Of a stretch of 64,000 nt of DNA, positions 33,854 to 43,202 are shown one piece after another. The DNA comes from Oceanicella sp. SM1341 (GTDB lineage: Bacteria > Pseudomonadota > Alphaproteobacteria > Rhodobacterales > Rhodobacteraceae): the NCBI RefSeq assembly GCF_003448965.1, contig NZ_QRGC01000004.1, positions 181,060 through 245,059 of the forward strand. Direction: 5' to 3'. The position numbers and the translations under genes are program-made. The number at the start of each line of letters is the position of its first letter. Position 1 is the stretch's first letter. The notes below the pieces were generated by a model that worked only from the letters and a program-made list of their open reading frames with translations, had not been told where the DNA came from and made no database searches.

Positions 33854-34780
33854 TCAGTCTTCCAGCTCGTGGTGCACCTGTCCGTAGGCGAGCAGGGTGA
33901 ACAGCGCCGTGCCGCCGAGAATGTTGCCCACAAGCGTGGGCAGCAGGAAGGCGAACACCGAGTGGCCGATCGAGACCGTGCCCTGCAGGATGAGCACGCT
34001 CGCCTCCACCGAGCCGGCGATGACATGGGCGAATTCGCCCAGCCCGATCAGGTAGGTGATCAGCACGATCACCAGCGTGCGGGAGTTTTCCGCGCTTGGC
34101 AGGATCCACACCACGGAGGCGATGAGCCAGCCGGCCGCCACGCCGCGTATCACCAGTTCCAGCGGCCCGGGCGAGAGCGCCTCCTCCGACAGGCCGGTGA
34201 GCGCGGTCATCATCTCCTCGCTCAGCACGCCCGTGCACACGAGGAAGGCGGCAAACAGCATCGCCCCCACGATGTTGGCCACGAAGACCGTGCTCCACAG
34301 CCGCAGCATCTTGGCGAAGGCCCGGCGGGTGGGGTTGGCGCAGATCGGCAGCACCGCGGCGATGGTGTTCTCGGTGAAGAGCTGCTGGCGCGCCATGATC
34401 ACGATGAGAAAGCCCACCGCGTAGCCGAAATTGTCGATGAGCGGCCGCCAGTCGGTGTCGGGCAGGTGCGAGCGCAGCAGCGCCTCGCTGAGCGGCGAGA
34501 AGCCGATGCTCAGCCCCGCCGCCACGCCCGACCACCACAGCGAGGTGAGGGGGCGGTCCATCTCGTCCTCGCCGTCGCGGCGGATGATCTCGTAGACGAT
34601 GGGGGCGCGCAGCCGCGAGCGGTCGCGCACCTCTTCCTCCTCGCGGCCGTCGCGCACGCGGGCCTCGCCGCGTGCCGCGCCCTGGCGGCCGGGCAGATGG
34701 CCGGTCAGATCCGGGGGGGTCCCGTGCGGCGTGGCGCCGGAGCGGGCGGGGTGGTCTTCGGGGGTCGTGTTGTCGGACAT
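33854..34780 (-). CDS. YfdC-like formate/nitrite-transporter-family channel
   Basis: A 308-residue protein. The first 60 residues are charged and probably cytoplasmic (GREEEEVRDRSRL). The rest is an FNT-type membrane domain with six predicted helices. The segments GYAVGFLIVIMARQQLFTEN and LPTLVGNILGGTALF closely resemble Escherichia coli YfdC, a divergent FNT protein of unknown substrate. The start at 34780 is the first ATG that gives the typical N-terminal extension. Formate or nitrite transport cannot be assumed. Confidence 0.87.
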   Translation of the reverse strand: MSDNTTPEDHPARSGATPHGTPPDLTGHLPGRQGAARGEARVRDGREEEEVRDRSRLRAPIVYEIIRRDGEDEMDRPLTSLWWSGVAAGLSIGFSPLSEALLRSHLPDTDWRPLIDNFGYAVGFLIVIMARQQLFTENTIAAVLPICANPTRRAFAKMLRLWSTVFVANIVGAMLFAAFLVCTGVLSEEMMTALTGLSEEALSPGPLELVIRGVAAGWLIASVVWILPSAENSRTLVIVLITYLIGLGEFAHVIAGSVEASVLILQGTVSIGHSVFAFLLPTLVGNILGGTALFTLLAYGQVHHELED

Positions 34781-35017
34781 GCGAGCACAAACGCCCCCCC
34801 GCCCGAAAGGTTGCATGCCGCCGGCGGGAATTCCGGTGGGCGGAAATGTCCGTTCCGTGCCGAACGTGATCGCCGCATCGCTTGCCCCGGGAGCCGGCCG
34901 GGGTATCTGCTGCACTGGGCCACCCCCCGCGCGGCACCTGCCGGGCAGGGGGTGGGGCCGCGGCCTCCGTGCCGGAGCGGTCCGCCCCCTCACGCCGACC
35001 CTGAAAGGAGACCAGTG

Positions 35018-35530
35018 ATGAAGACCAAAGCAATGACCCTGCTCGCCGCCGGCGCGTTCGCCGGCCTTTGCGCGCTGCCCGCCGCGGCGGCCGACGCGAC
35101 GGCCAGCTTCGTGAATGCCGAGGGCGGGGAGGCCGGCTCGGCCGAACTGACCGCCACCGGCTCCGGCGTGCTCATCGAGGCCGAGATCACCGGCCTGCCG
35201 GCAGAAAGCTGGGTGGCCTTCCACATCCACGAGAACGGCGCCTGCGATGCCGCCGACGGCTTCAAGTCCGCCGGCGGACATTTCAACCCCACCGGCGCCG
35301 AGCACGGCTACCTCTCCGAGGGGGGCCCGCACGCCGGCGACATGCCCAACCAGTACGTGGGTGCCGACGGCGTGCTGCGCACCCAGGTGCTCAACCCCGC
35401 CGTGACGCTGGGCGAGGGCGAGGCGGACATCGCCGGCCTTGCCATCGTCATCCATGACGGCACGGACGACTACAGTTCCCAGCCCTCGGGCGATGCCGGC
35501 AGCCGCATCGCCTGCGCGGTGATCGAGTAA
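35018..35530 (+). CDS. sodC: Periplasmic Cu,Zn superoxide dismutase SodC
   Basis: A 170-residue exported enzyme (signal peptide TLLAAGAFAGLCALPAAAAD). Copper and zinc ligands are in FHIHENGACD, GGHFNP, EHGYLSEGGPHAGDMPN and VIHDGTDDY. The disulfide Cys pair is in GACDAAD and RIACAVIE, and the conserved Arg is in DAGSRIACAV. It detoxifies superoxide in the periplasm. Start at ATG 35018 behind AAAGGAG. The GC-rich hairpin after the gene probably ends the transcript. Confidence 0.95.
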   Translation: MKTKAMTLLAAGAFAGLCALPAAAADATASFVNAEGGEAGSAELTATGSGVLIEAEITGLPAESWVAFHIHENGACDAADGFKSAGGHFNPTGAEHGYLSEGGPHAGDMPNQYVGADGVLRTQVLNPAVTLGEGEADIAGLAIVIHDGTDDYSSQPSGDAGSRIACAVIE

Positions 35531-35539
35531 GCCTCCGCG

Positions 35540-35573
35540 CCCCGGCCCGCCGCCTTCGCGCCGCGGGCCGGGG
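35540..35573 (+). terminator. Hairpin terminator after sodC
   Basis: CCCCGGCCCGC at 35540-35550 pairs perfectly with GCGGGCCGGGG at 35563-35573 around a 12-nt loop, 10 nt after the sodC stop. No T-tract. Confidence 0.7.
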
Positions 35574-35695
35574 CCGCCACCGGCCCTGCCGCGCCGGGCG
35601 TGACGGCAAGGGAAAAGGCGGGGTGGCAAATGCCTGCGGGGGTGTTAAGCGTTACCCGGAAGAAAATCCTTTCGGAATCGGGCCCGGCGTTAGTG

Positions 35696-36823
35696 ATGAT
35701 GAGCACCCTCCACAGGATAGGCAGTCTTCTGCCCTTCCTGTTTCATCCTGTCACCATGGCGATTAAGGGCGCGCTCATAGCGCTCCTGGCCACAATGGCC
35801 ATCGCATGGAACATCGGCATCGGAAACTGGACGGAGGAAACCCGTCGGCTGTCCGCCATCGGCACGTTCTACGAGCGCTTCGGCGCCGGCGAACTGCCGG
35901 ATGCCGACGCCCGTGACCGCACCTCGATCATGCTGTCGCCCGACCTCTCGCTCACCATCGACACGCTGATCTTCCCGGAGGGGGCGGATGCCGGCGCCTG
36001 CCGGGCGCGCATGGCCGGCTTCATGACGGGCGTCGCGTCGCTGGGCAGCACCGACGCGGGCGCCGCCGCCATCGACCGGCTGTGCACCGAGCGGCGCTAT
36101 GCGCTGCTGCGCACCGAGGAGGGCGGGCCGCTGGTGTCGCTGCTGCCGCTCGTCTCCGCGCAGGGCGCGCTCGCGGGCGCTCAGGTGAATGTCATCGCGG
36201 CCCGGCCCCGGCCCACCCTGCTGAGCGTGCTGGCCGAGCCGCGGGTGATGGCGCCGATCCTGGTCGCGACGGCCCTCGCCGCGGTGCTCGGCGGTCTGCT
36301 GGGCCGGGCGATGAAGGGCCATGTCGAGCGGCTCGGACAGCGCGCCAGCGTCGACGGGCTGACCGGGGCGCTGCGGCGCGAGGCCTTCTTCGTGCTCGGA
36401 GAGCGGGCGATGCGCCGGGCGCGGCGCAAGGACGCCGCCGTGGCGGTGCTGGTCGTCGACCTCGACCGGCTCAAGCTGATCAACGACACCCGCGGCCACG
36501 CCGGCGGCGACGCGGCCCTGGCGATCACCGCCACCGCCCTGCGCTCGGCTCTGCGCTCGGGCGACCTCCTGGGCCGGCTGGGCGGCGACGAGTTCGCGGC
36601 GCTGCTGCCCGGCGTCACCGGGGCCGCGGCCGAGGCGGTGGCGGAGCGCGCCCGCCTCGCGGTGGAGGAAAGCAACGCGGCGGCCGATTTCGGTGGCATC
36701 CGCCTCTCGGTCAGCGTCGGGCTGGTCAACGGCGCGGGCGGCGAGAGCCTGCGCGAGATGGTCGACCGCGCCGACCTGCGCCTCTACGAGGCCAAGCGCA
36801 GGCGCAACGCGGTGGCGAGCTGA
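35696..36823 (+). CDS. Membrane-bound diguanylate cyclase (GGDEF)
   Basis: A 375-residue protein. A transmembrane helix near the N-terminus (KGALIALLATMAIAWNIGIG) is followed by a periplasmic sensor region of about 140 residues, a second helix (MAPILVATALAAVLGGLLG) and a C-terminal GGDEF domain. The active-site loop is intact (LLGRLGGDEFAALLPG), and the metal Asp is in VLVVDLDRLKLIND, so it should make cyclic di-GMP. An allosteric RxxD site is not obvious. The start is uncertain: two adjacent ATGs at 35696 and 35699 lack a strong ribosome-binding site, and in-frame ATG 35630 or GTG 35600 are possible. The signal is unknown. Confidence 0.85.
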   Translation: MMSTLHRIGSLLPFLFHPVTMAIKGALIALLATMAIAWNIGIGNWTEETRRLSAIGTFYERFGAGELPDADARDRTSIMLSPDLSLTIDTLIFPEGADAGACRARMAGFMTGVASLGSTDAGAAAIDRLCTERRYALLRTEEGGPLVSLLPLVSAQGALAGAQVNVIAARPRPTLLSVLAEPRVMAPILVATALAAVLGGLLGRAMKGHVERLGQRASVDGLTGALRREAFFVLGERAMRRARRKDAAVAVLVVDLDRLKLINDTRGHAGGDAALAITATALRSALRSGDLLGRLGGDEFAALLPGVTGAAAEAVAERARLAVEESNAAADFGGIRLSVSVGLVNGAGGESLREMVDRADLRLYEAKRRRNAVAS

Positions 36824-36838
36824 CCCGGCTTCCGCCAG

Positions 36839-36854
36839 GGGGCCGGCCGGCCCC
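36839..36854. terminator. Perfect 16-bp palindrome between convergent genes
   Basis: GGGGCCGGCCGGCCCC lies 16 nt after the diguanylate cyclase stop and just before the end of macB. It is a plausible bidirectional terminator, without a T-tract. Confidence 0.5.
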
Positions 36855-36860
36855 GCGGCG

Positions 36861-38828
36861 CTAGTTGCGCGACAGGGCGGCCACGGGGTCGAGCCGCGAG
36901 GCGTTGCGCGCCGGCAGGTAGCCGAAGGCGATGCCGATCAGGCTGGAGGAGACCACCGCCATCACGATCGAGGCTTCCGAGTAGATCAGCGTGAAGCCGG
37001 TGCCCGCCATGTCGAACAGCACCCCGAAGCCGAGCGCGAGCCCGATGCCCAGCCCGCCGCCGATCAGGCACACCAGCACCGCCTCGATGAGGAACTGCTG
37101 CAGGATGTCGCCCTGCCGGGCCCCCACCGCCATGCGCACCCCGATCTCGCCCACCCGCTCGGAGACCGAGACCAGCATGATGTTCATCACCCCGATGCCC
37201 CCCACCAGCAGCGAGATCAGCGCGATCGCCGCGATGAGCAGCGTGAGCGTGTCGGTGGTGGCGGTGATGGTGGCGCGGATGTCGTCGGTGTTGAGGATGA
37301 AGAAGTCCTTCGTGCCGTGCCGCTGGGTGAGCAGGGCGGTGACAGACTGGGCGGCGAGGTCGGGCGAGGTGTCGTCGGCCACGCGCAGGGTGATCGAGCG
37401 CAGGGTGGAATCGCCGGTGAAGCGGGTCTGCACCGTGGTGTAGGGCAGGTAGACCGAGAGGTTGTTCGAGGCGCCGAAGCCGCCCTGGCTGGCCGAGACC
37501 ACGCCCACCACCCGCACCGGCGTCGCGCCGAGCAGGATCACCTGGCCGATGGCGCTCTCGCCGGGGGCGGTGAACAGCGTGTCGCGGGTGTTGGTGTCGA
37601 TCACCGCGTCCTGGCCGCGGGCGGTCACGCTTTCCTGGTCGAAGAGCCGGCCCTCGAGCAGGCCGAGCCCCTTGGCCTCGAAATACTGCGCCCCCACACC
37701 GTTGATGAGCGCGCTCGCCTCCGTGGCGCCGAAGCGCGCGGTGCTGGAGGTGGAGACGGTGGGTGTCACCGCGGCGGCATAGGGCTGGGCCTCCAGCGCC
37801 GTCGCGTCGCCCACCACCAGCGTGGTGATGCGGCCCGAGCGCAGGTCGCCGAAATCCTTGCCGGGGAAGATCTCCAGCGTGTTGGTGCCCAGGCTGGAGA
37901 TATTGGCCAGCACCTGCTGCCGCGACCCCGCGCCGAGCGCCACCACGCAGACCACCGAGGCGATGCCGATGATGATGCCCAGCATGGTGAGGAAGGTGCG
38001 CAGCCGGTGCGCCTGCATCGACAGCAGCGCCATGCGGAACGCCTCGCGGAACCGGTCGGCCGCCGCGGCCGCGCGGTTGCGCGCCGCCCCGCGCGGGGCA
38101 GCCGCCTCCGGCGCGATCTCCGCCTCCCCGGGGGCGCTGCGCTCGACCTTCCGGTCGGAGAGGATCTCGCCGTCGCGGATCTCGATGATGCGCTGCGCGC
38201 GCGCAGCCACCGCCATGTCATGGGTGACGACGATCACCGTGCGCCCCTCGCGGTTGAGCTCCTCGAGGATGCGCAGCACCTCCTCGCCGCTCTGGGTGTC
38301 GAGCGCGCCGGTGGGCTCGTCCGCGAGGATCACGTTCGCGTCGTTCACCAGCGCCCGGGCGATCGACACGCGCTGCTGCTGCCCGCCGGAGAGCTGGCCC
38401 GGCCGGTGGCCGGCGCGCTCCTCCATCCCCAGCCGGGCGAGCAGGGCGGCGGCGCGTTCCTGCCGCTCCTCCGCGCTGCGCCCGGCGTAGATGGCCGGGA
38501 TCTCCACGTTCCCCAGCGCGGTGAGCTCGGAGAGCAGGTGGTAGCGCTGGAAGATGAAGCCGAAATGCTCGCGCCGCAGCGCGGCCAGCGCGTCGGTCTC
38601 CAGCGCGCCCACCTCCCGGCCGGAGACGCGGTAGCTGCCGGCGCTCGGCCGGTCGAGGCAGCCGAGGATGTTCATCAGCGTCGACTTGCCGGAGCCGGAT
38701 GCGCCGACGATGGCCACCATCTCGCCCTCCGCGATGGTGAGGTCGATGTCCTTGAGCACGGTGAGCGTGCCTTCGCCGGCGGGAAACTCCCGGCGCAGGC
38801 CCTCCAGCACGATGAGCGGTTCGGCCAT
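36861..38828 (-). CDS. macB: MacB-type ABC transporter (ATPase fused to permease)
   Basis: A 655-residue fusion. The N-terminal ABC domain has Walker A ([16 protein letters not shown]), signature ([15 protein letters not shown]) and Walker B ([12 protein letters not shown]). After a linker come the MacB_PCD periplasmic domain between the first two of four membrane helices and the FtsX core ([20 protein letters not shown]). With MacA and an outer-membrane channel such proteins drive export of macrolides, peptides or siderophores by a mechanotransmission mechanism. It follows macA after 3 nt. Confidence 0.92.
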   Translation of the reverse strand: MAEPLIVLEGLRREFPAGEGTLTVLKDIDLTIAEGEMVAIVGASGSGKSTLMNILGCLDRPSAGSYRVSGREVGALETDALAALRREHFGFIFQRYHLLSELTALGNVEIPAIYAGRSAEERQERAAALLARLGMEERAGHRPGQLSGGQQQRVSIARALVNDANVILADEPTGALDTQSGEEVLRILEELNREGRTVIVVTHDMAVAARAQRIIEIRDGEILSDRKVERSAPGEAEIAPEAAAPRGAARNRAAAAADRFREAFRMALLSMQAHRLRTFLTMLGIIIGIASVVCVVALGAGSRQQVLANISSLGTNTLEIFPGKDFGDLRSGRITTLVVGDATALEAQPYAAAVTPTVSTSSTARFGATEASALINGVGAQYFEAKGLGLLEGRLFDQESVTARGQDAVIDTNTRDTLFTAPGESAIGQVILLGATPVRVVGVVSASQGGFGASNNLSVYLPYTTVQTRFTGDSTLRSITLRVADDTSPDLAAQSVTALLTQRHGTKDFFILNTDDIRATITATTDTLTLLIAAIALISLLVGGIGVMNIMLVSVSERVGEIGVRMAVGARQGDILQQFLIEAVLVCLIGGGLGIGLALGFGVLFDMAGTGFTLIYSEASIVMAVVSSSLIGIAFGYLPARNASRLDPVAALSRN

Positions 38829-38831
38829 GGC

Positions 38832-40064
38832 TCAGAGCCCCATCGGCGGGCCGCGGCGGCCCTGCGTGGCGGTGTCGGCGGCGGCGGTGGTGAGCGCGCT
38901 GGTCACCACCCGCTCGCCCTCCTCGAGGCCCGAGGTGATCTCGGCGCGGATCTTGTTGTTGAGCCCCACCTCGACCTCGCGGGTCTCGATGGCGCCGCCG
39001 GGGCCCTGGACCCGCAGCGTGTAGCCGGAGGCCTGCGAGCCGGAGAGAGCCGAGGAAGGCACCAGCACCGCGTCATCGGCGGCGCCGAGCACGATATGCA
39101 CCTCCGCGGTCATGTAGGTGCGCAGCCGGCCCTCGGGGTTGGGCACGTCGAAGATGCCGTTGTAGTAGATCGCCGAGGAGCTCGAGCTCGAGGAGGAACT
39201 CGTGCTGCTCGAGGAGGTGATGGCACTGTCGGAGGTGATCGACTCGGGCGCCGGTTCGATCGACTGCAGCGTGGCGTCGTAGCGGGTGCCCGGGTCGCCC
39301 AGCACGGTGAAATACACCGGCTGGCCGGGATGCACGTTCACGATGTCGGCCTCCGAGATCTCGGCGCGCACGGTCATGGTGTCGAGCTGGCCGAGCACGA
39401 TGATCGTGGGGGTGGACTGGGCGGCGTTCACCGTCTGGCCCTGCTGGCTGACGACGGCGAGCACGGTGCCGTCCATCGGCGCGGTGATGCGGGTGTAGGC
39501 GAGGTTGGCCTGCGCGGTGGACACGCCCACCTCCGCCTCCTCAATCTGCGCGTCGAGCGCATCGATCTGCGCCTCGGTCGTCGCCACATCGGCCTCTGCG
39601 GTGTCGAGATCGGCCTGCGAGCCGGTGCGGGCCTGCACCATCTTGCGCTGGCGGGCGAGGGTGGTCTGCGCGAGGCGCAGGGTGGCCTCTGCCTCGGCCT
39701 TCTGGGCGCGGACGTTGGCGAGCTGGGCCTGGGCGGTGCGCAGGTCGTTCTCCTGGGTCACCGAGTCGATCTCGGCCACCAGGTCGCCCTCCTTCACCTC
39801 GTCGCCCAGGGCGACATCGAGCGCGGTGATCTGCCCGGAGACCTGCGCGCCCACCGCCACCAGCTTCACCGGCTTCAGCGTGCCGCTGGCGAGCACGGTC
39901 TGCTCGAGGCTGCCGCGGGTGGCGACGGCGGTCATCACCTGCGGGGCCTCCTCGGTCAACACGGAGGCCCGCACGTACCAGGCGATGCCGGCGCCGAGGG
40001 CCAGCACCACGAGAACCGGCAGCAGCCGGATGCGCCGGCGGCGCGGGGTGGGGTGCGCGTTCAT
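38832..40064 (-). CDS. macA: MacA-type periplasmic adaptor with a poly-serine insert
   Basis: A 410-residue RND/HlyD-type adaptor. An N-terminal membrane anchor (LLPVLVVLALGAGIAWYV), a lipoyl-type domain (GTLKPVKLVAVGAQVSGQI), an alpha hairpin rich in Gln/Ala (about residues 105-185) and beta-barrel segments are in normal order. Unusually, a stretch of 15 residues at about 280-296 is almost only serine (SSSSTSSSSSSSSS) just before AIYYNGIFDVPNPEGRLRTY. The start at 40064 gives the usual basic N-terminus. Partner of MacB. Confidence 0.9.
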   Translation of the reverse strand: MNAHPTPRRRRIRLLPVLVVLALGAGIAWYVRASVLTEEAPQVMTAVATRGSLEQTVLASGTLKPVKLVAVGAQVSGQITALDVALGDEVKEGDLVAEIDSVTQENDLRTAQAQLANVRAQKAEAEATLRLAQTTLARQRKMVQARTGSQADLDTAEADVATTEAQIDALDAQIEEAEVGVSTAQANLAYTRITAPMDGTVLAVVSQQGQTVNAAQSTPTIIVLGQLDTMTVRAEISEADIVNVHPGQPVYFTVLGDPGTRYDATLQSIEPAPESITSDSAITSSSSTSSSSSSSSSAIYYNGIFDVPNPEGRLRTYMTAEVHIVLGAADDAVLVPSSALSGSQASGYTLRVQGPGGAIETREVEVGLNNKIRAEITSGLEEGERVVTSALTTAAADTATQGRRGPPMGL

Positions 40065-40413
40065 GAAAGGGACCTCCTGCGCGCCGCGGCGGGCGGTGCG
40101 TAGCTTACGCTGGTCTTGGGCAATTCCGTCTCCTGCGGTCCGGGGGGGTACGCGGGGCCGGAGAGGCCGCCGGACCATTGATGTGGCTCTGCTTCCTAAA
40201 CGCCGCAACCTCCCGGTTCCGTCGCGCGGGGGCCCCGCACGACCGTGGCGGGGAAAAAGGAAACGGAGCGGTACCGCAATATTGTGCGCGCGCGCGGGAA
40301 GTCAATGAAGGGGGGATGCGGCGCCGGCCGGGGCGGGTGTCGTGGCGCCGCACGCCCTTGCGGACGGCAGGCGGGCACCTAGGTCAGGGGGGACCCCGCA
40401 ACAGGAGACCGCT
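40065..40413. other. Divergent intergenic region between macA and the ExoD-family gene
   Basis: About 350 bp that must hold the promoters of both genes. An AT-richer core with GCAATATTG lies at about 40276-40285, followed by an alternating GTGCGCGCGCGCG run (about 40285-40297). No gene is recognisable. A GTG at 40342 could be an earlier start of the ExoD-family gene. Confidence 0.5.
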
Positions 40414-41079
40414 TTGGAACAGCCTGCCACGGCACGGCCACCGGCACGTGCCCCCGAAACCGAGACCGCGCCGCGCCTGTCGGAGCGGCTCGCCCGGCTT
40501 GCCGGCGAGGTCGGGCCGGAAGGCTCGGTGCGCGTGGGCGCCGTGATCGACGGCATGGGGGCCGCCGGGGTCGGGCTGATGCTGGTGGTGCTGGGCATCC
40601 CGGCCATGCTCCCCTCGCCGGGCCTGCCGGTGGGCATGCTGTTCGGTGCGGCGATCACGCTGGCCTCGGTGCAGCTGCTCTTCGGCGCCCGGCGGGTCAG
40701 CCTGCCGGAATGGCTGCGCCGGCGGGCGCTGCCGCAGGTGATGGTGCGGGCCATGTCGGGGCGGGCGGCGCGGGCGCTGGCCCGGGTGGAGCGGCTGCTG
40801 CGGCCGCGGCTGCGCGCGCTCACCGGCCCGGCCGCCCGGCGCCTGCTCTCGCTCGTGCTGCTCGCGATGGGGGTGATGATCCTGCTGCCCATCCCCTTCG
40901 GCAACCAGCCGCCCGCGGTGGCGGTCATCGTGATGGGTTTCGGTTTTGCCTTCCGTGACGGCGCGGCCGTGGCGGTGGGGCTGGTGCTGAGCCTGCTCGC
41001 GGCGCTCTGGACCGCCCTTGTCGTGGTCTTCGGGGTGGAGGCCGTGGCCTGGGCCTGGTCGGCGGCCGGGCTGGGCTGA
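40414..41079 (+). CDS. ExoD-family membrane protein
   Basis: About 221 residues. It has the ExoD pattern: a soluble N-terminal helix pair (RLSERLARLAGEVGPEGSVR), hydrophobic hairpins (GVGLMLVVLGIPAMLPSPGL), a central amphipathic part and C-terminal helices (MGVMILLPIPFGNQPPAVAV). ExoD was linked to exopolysaccharide production and alkaline tolerance in rhizobia; its mechanism is unknown. TTG 40414 with an AGGAG ribosome-binding site is preferred over GTG 40342, but the start is uncertain. Confidence 0.8.
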   Translation: MEQPATARPPARAPETETAPRLSERLARLAGEVGPEGSVRVGAVIDGMGAAGVGLMLVVLGIPAMLPSPGLPVGMLFGAAITLASVQLLFGARRVSLPEWLRRRALPQVMVRAMSGRAARALARVERLLRPRLRALTGPAARRLLSLVLLAMGVMILLPIPFGNQPPAVAVIVMGFGFAFRDGAAVAVGLVLSLLAALWTALVVVFGVEAVAWAWSAAGLG

Positions 41080-41087
41080 AACGCGAA

Positions 41088-41115
41088 GCGGCGCCCCCGG
41101 GGGAGGGGGCGCCGC
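41088..41115. terminator. Hairpin between convergent exoD-like gene and tctA
   Basis: GCGGCGCCCCC at 41088-41098 and GGGGGCGCCGC at 41105-41115 form a perfect 11-bp stem with a 6-nt loop, between the two stop codons. Confidence 0.75.
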
Positions 41116-41142
41116 GGTGTTGCCGGGTCTGCCGTGGCCGGC

Positions 41143-42684
41143 TCAGTCGGAGGTGGAGCCTCCCGCGTCGCGGCGCATGGCCATGCGCCGGCGCAGCACG
41201 CCGCCGAAGATGATCGGCAGCACGAAGCCCACGATGGCGATGGCCCAGAGCACCAGTGCCAGCGGCGAGGACACCAGCACCGACCAGTCGCCGTCGGAGA
41301 TGGTCATGGCGCGGCGCAGGTTCGCCTCCATGTCGTTGCCCAGCAGGATGCCCAGGATGATCGGCACCAGCGGCACGTCGAGCTTGCGCAGCACCCAGCC
41401 CAGCACCCCGAAGATCACCATCACCAGCAGGTCGAAGCTGGAGCCGGAGATGCCGTAGATGCCCACGAAGGACACCATGGCCACGATCGGCATCAGGATG
41501 CGCGGCGGGATCAGCAGCACCCGCACGAACATGCCGACCATCGGGATGTTGAGCGCCAGCAGCATGAAGTTGGCGATGAACAGCGCCGCGATCAGGCCCC
41601 AGACCACGTCCGGGTTCTGGCTGAACAGCAGCGGCCCGGGGGTGATGTTGAGCGCGAGCAGCATGGCGAGCAGCACCGCCGTGGTGCCCGAGCCCGGCAC
41701 GCCGAGGGCCAGCATCGGCACCAGCGCGCCGCCGGCGGCGGCGTTGTTGCCCGCCTCCGGGGCGGCCACGCCGCGCGGATCGCCGGTGCCGAAGGTGCCC
41801 TTGCGGTCGACCATCTTCTTCTCGAGCGAGTAGGAGATGAACGAGCCCAGCGAGGCGCCCGCGCCCGGCAGCACGCCGGCCACGAAGCCGATCAGCGACG
41901 AGCGCAGCATGGTGGGCGTGCAGCGCCCCAGCAGCCCGAGCGGCGGGGTGATGCGCCCGATGCCCACGCCCTTCGCCTTCTTCGCGCCCTCGTCCTCGCC
42001 GCGGTGCTCGAGGAAGATGAACACTTCCGACAGCGCGAACAGCCCGACGATGGCGACGAGGAAGTCGATCCCGTCGTAGAGATGCACCTCGCCGAAGGAG
42101 AAGCGCGGCACGCCGGTCTGCCCGTCGACACCCACCATGGCGATGCCGAGGCCGAGCGCCGCGGCGAAGGCCGCCTTGGCCTGGTTCTTCGAGGAGATGC
42201 CGCCCAGCGTGGCGAAGGCGAGGGTGAAGAGCGCGAAATACTCCGCCGGCCCGAACAGCAGCGCGAGTTTCACCAGCTGCGGCGCGAGGAACACCAGCCC
42301 CCAGGTGGCGAAGAAGGCGCCCACGAAGGAGGCGATGCCCGAGAGGGCCAGCGCCTCGCCCGCCCGGCCGGCCTGCGCCATCGGGTAGCCGTCGAGCGTG
42401 GTCATCAGCGCCGGTTCGTCGCCGGGGATGTTGAGCAGGATGGAGGAGATGCGCCCGCCGTACATCGCCCCGTAATAGACCGAGGTGAGCAGGATCAGCG
42501 CCGGAGTGGCCGGCAGGCCCAGCGTGAAGGCGAGCGGGATGAGGATGGCGACGCCGTTCGAGGGCCCGAGGCCCGGCAGCGCGCCCATGATCGTGCCCAG
42601 GAAGCAGCCGATGAGCGCGAGGAACATGTTCTGCCAGGTGAGGGCGACGAGGAAGCCGTCGCCGAGGGAGGCGAGTGTGTCCAT
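41143..42684 (-). CDS. tctA: Tripartite tricarboxylate transporter large permease TctA
   Basis: A 513-residue protein with about twelve membrane segments. The TctA signature glycine-rich stretches are present: IGCFLGTIMGALPGLGPSNG near the N-terminus, YGGRISSILLNIPGDEPALM, and VLPGAGASLGSFISYSLEKK in the second half. It forms the large membrane part of a proton- or sodium-driven importer for tricarboxylates or other carboxylates, with TctB and TctC encoded upstream. The gene follows tctB by 13 nt. Confidence 0.95.
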   Translation of the reverse strand: MDTLASLGDGFLVALTWQNMFLALIGCFLGTIMGALPGLGPSNGVAILIPLAFTLGLPATPALILLTSVYYGAMYGGRISSILLNIPGDEPALMTTLDGYPMAQAGRAGEALALSGIASFVGAFFATWGLVFLAPQLVKLALLFGPAEYFALFTLAFATLGGISSKNQAKAAFAAALGLGIAMVGVDGQTGVPRFSFGEVHLYDGIDFLVAIVGLFALSEVFIFLEHRGEDEGAKKAKGVGIGRITPPLGLLGRCTPTMLRSSLIGFVAGVLPGAGASLGSFISYSLEKKMVDRKGTFGTGDPRGVAAPEAGNNAAAGGALVPMLALGVPGSGTTAVLLAMLLALNITPGPLLFSQNPDVVWGLIAALFIANFMLLALNIPMVGMFVRVLLIPPRILMPIVAMVSFVGIYGISGSSFDLLVMVIFGVLGWVLRKLDVPLVPIILGILLGNDMEANLRRAMTISDGDWSVLVSSPLALVLWAIAIVGFVLPIIFGGVLRRRMAMRRDAGGSTSD

Positions 42685-42697
42685 GATGTCTGTGTCC

Positions 42698-43129
42698 TCA
42701 GAAGCCGAGCGGGCCGCGGGCCAGCGACAGCCCGAGCACGAGGTGGAAGATCACGTAGATGCCCACCGAGGTGCAGGCGCCCACCACCAGCGACCACGCG
42801 GGCGCCGTGCCCAGCCGCCAGGTGAGGAAGGCCGAGGCGAGGGCGGTGGCGATGACGAAGCCCAGCTCGGGCAGCAGCACCGCGTAGGCCACCATCACCG
42901 CGACCGAGACCGCGATCTCGAACAGCCGGCCGAGGGCGGGCCATTCCGGCGCCGTGTCGGGCTTGAGGAGGATGACGAGGCTCGCCAGCCCCAGCGCCAC
43001 GCCGATGATGATGGGGAAGGTCCGCGGGCCCACCGGGTCGGAGATGAAGCTCAGCTCGATGAGGCGGGCCTGCCAGATGAAGAAGACGGCGAGCGCGAGC
43101 CCGATGCCGCCGAAGATGCGATCACTCAT
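42698..43129 (-). CDS. tctB: Tripartite tricarboxylate transporter small permease TctB
   Basis: A 143-residue protein with four hydrophobic segments (GIGLALAVFFIWQARLIELS, TFPIIIGVALGLASLVILL, AVSVAVMVAYAVLLPELGFV, VGACTSVGIYVIFHLVLGLS). Size, helices and position between tctC and tctA identify TctB. Confidence 0.92.
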   Translation of the reverse strand: MSDRIFGGIGLALAVFFIWQARLIELSFISDPVGPRTFPIIIGVALGLASLVILLKPDTAPEWPALGRLFEIAVSVAVMVAYAVLLPELGFVIATALASAFLTWRLGTAPAWSLVVGACTSVGIYVIFHLVLGLSLARGPLGF

Positions 43130-43202
43130 GATGGGTCTCCCGATGATCCGGTCCGCGAGGGGCCCCGCGGCGGCGCCGGGCGGCGCGCCGCGGGGAGGCG
43201 GA

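Noticed and set aside
36693..40103. Plus-strand open frame of more than 1100 codons opposite macAB
   Set aside because: No recognisable domain and compositional bias typical of antisense frames; MacA and MacB on the other strand are complete.
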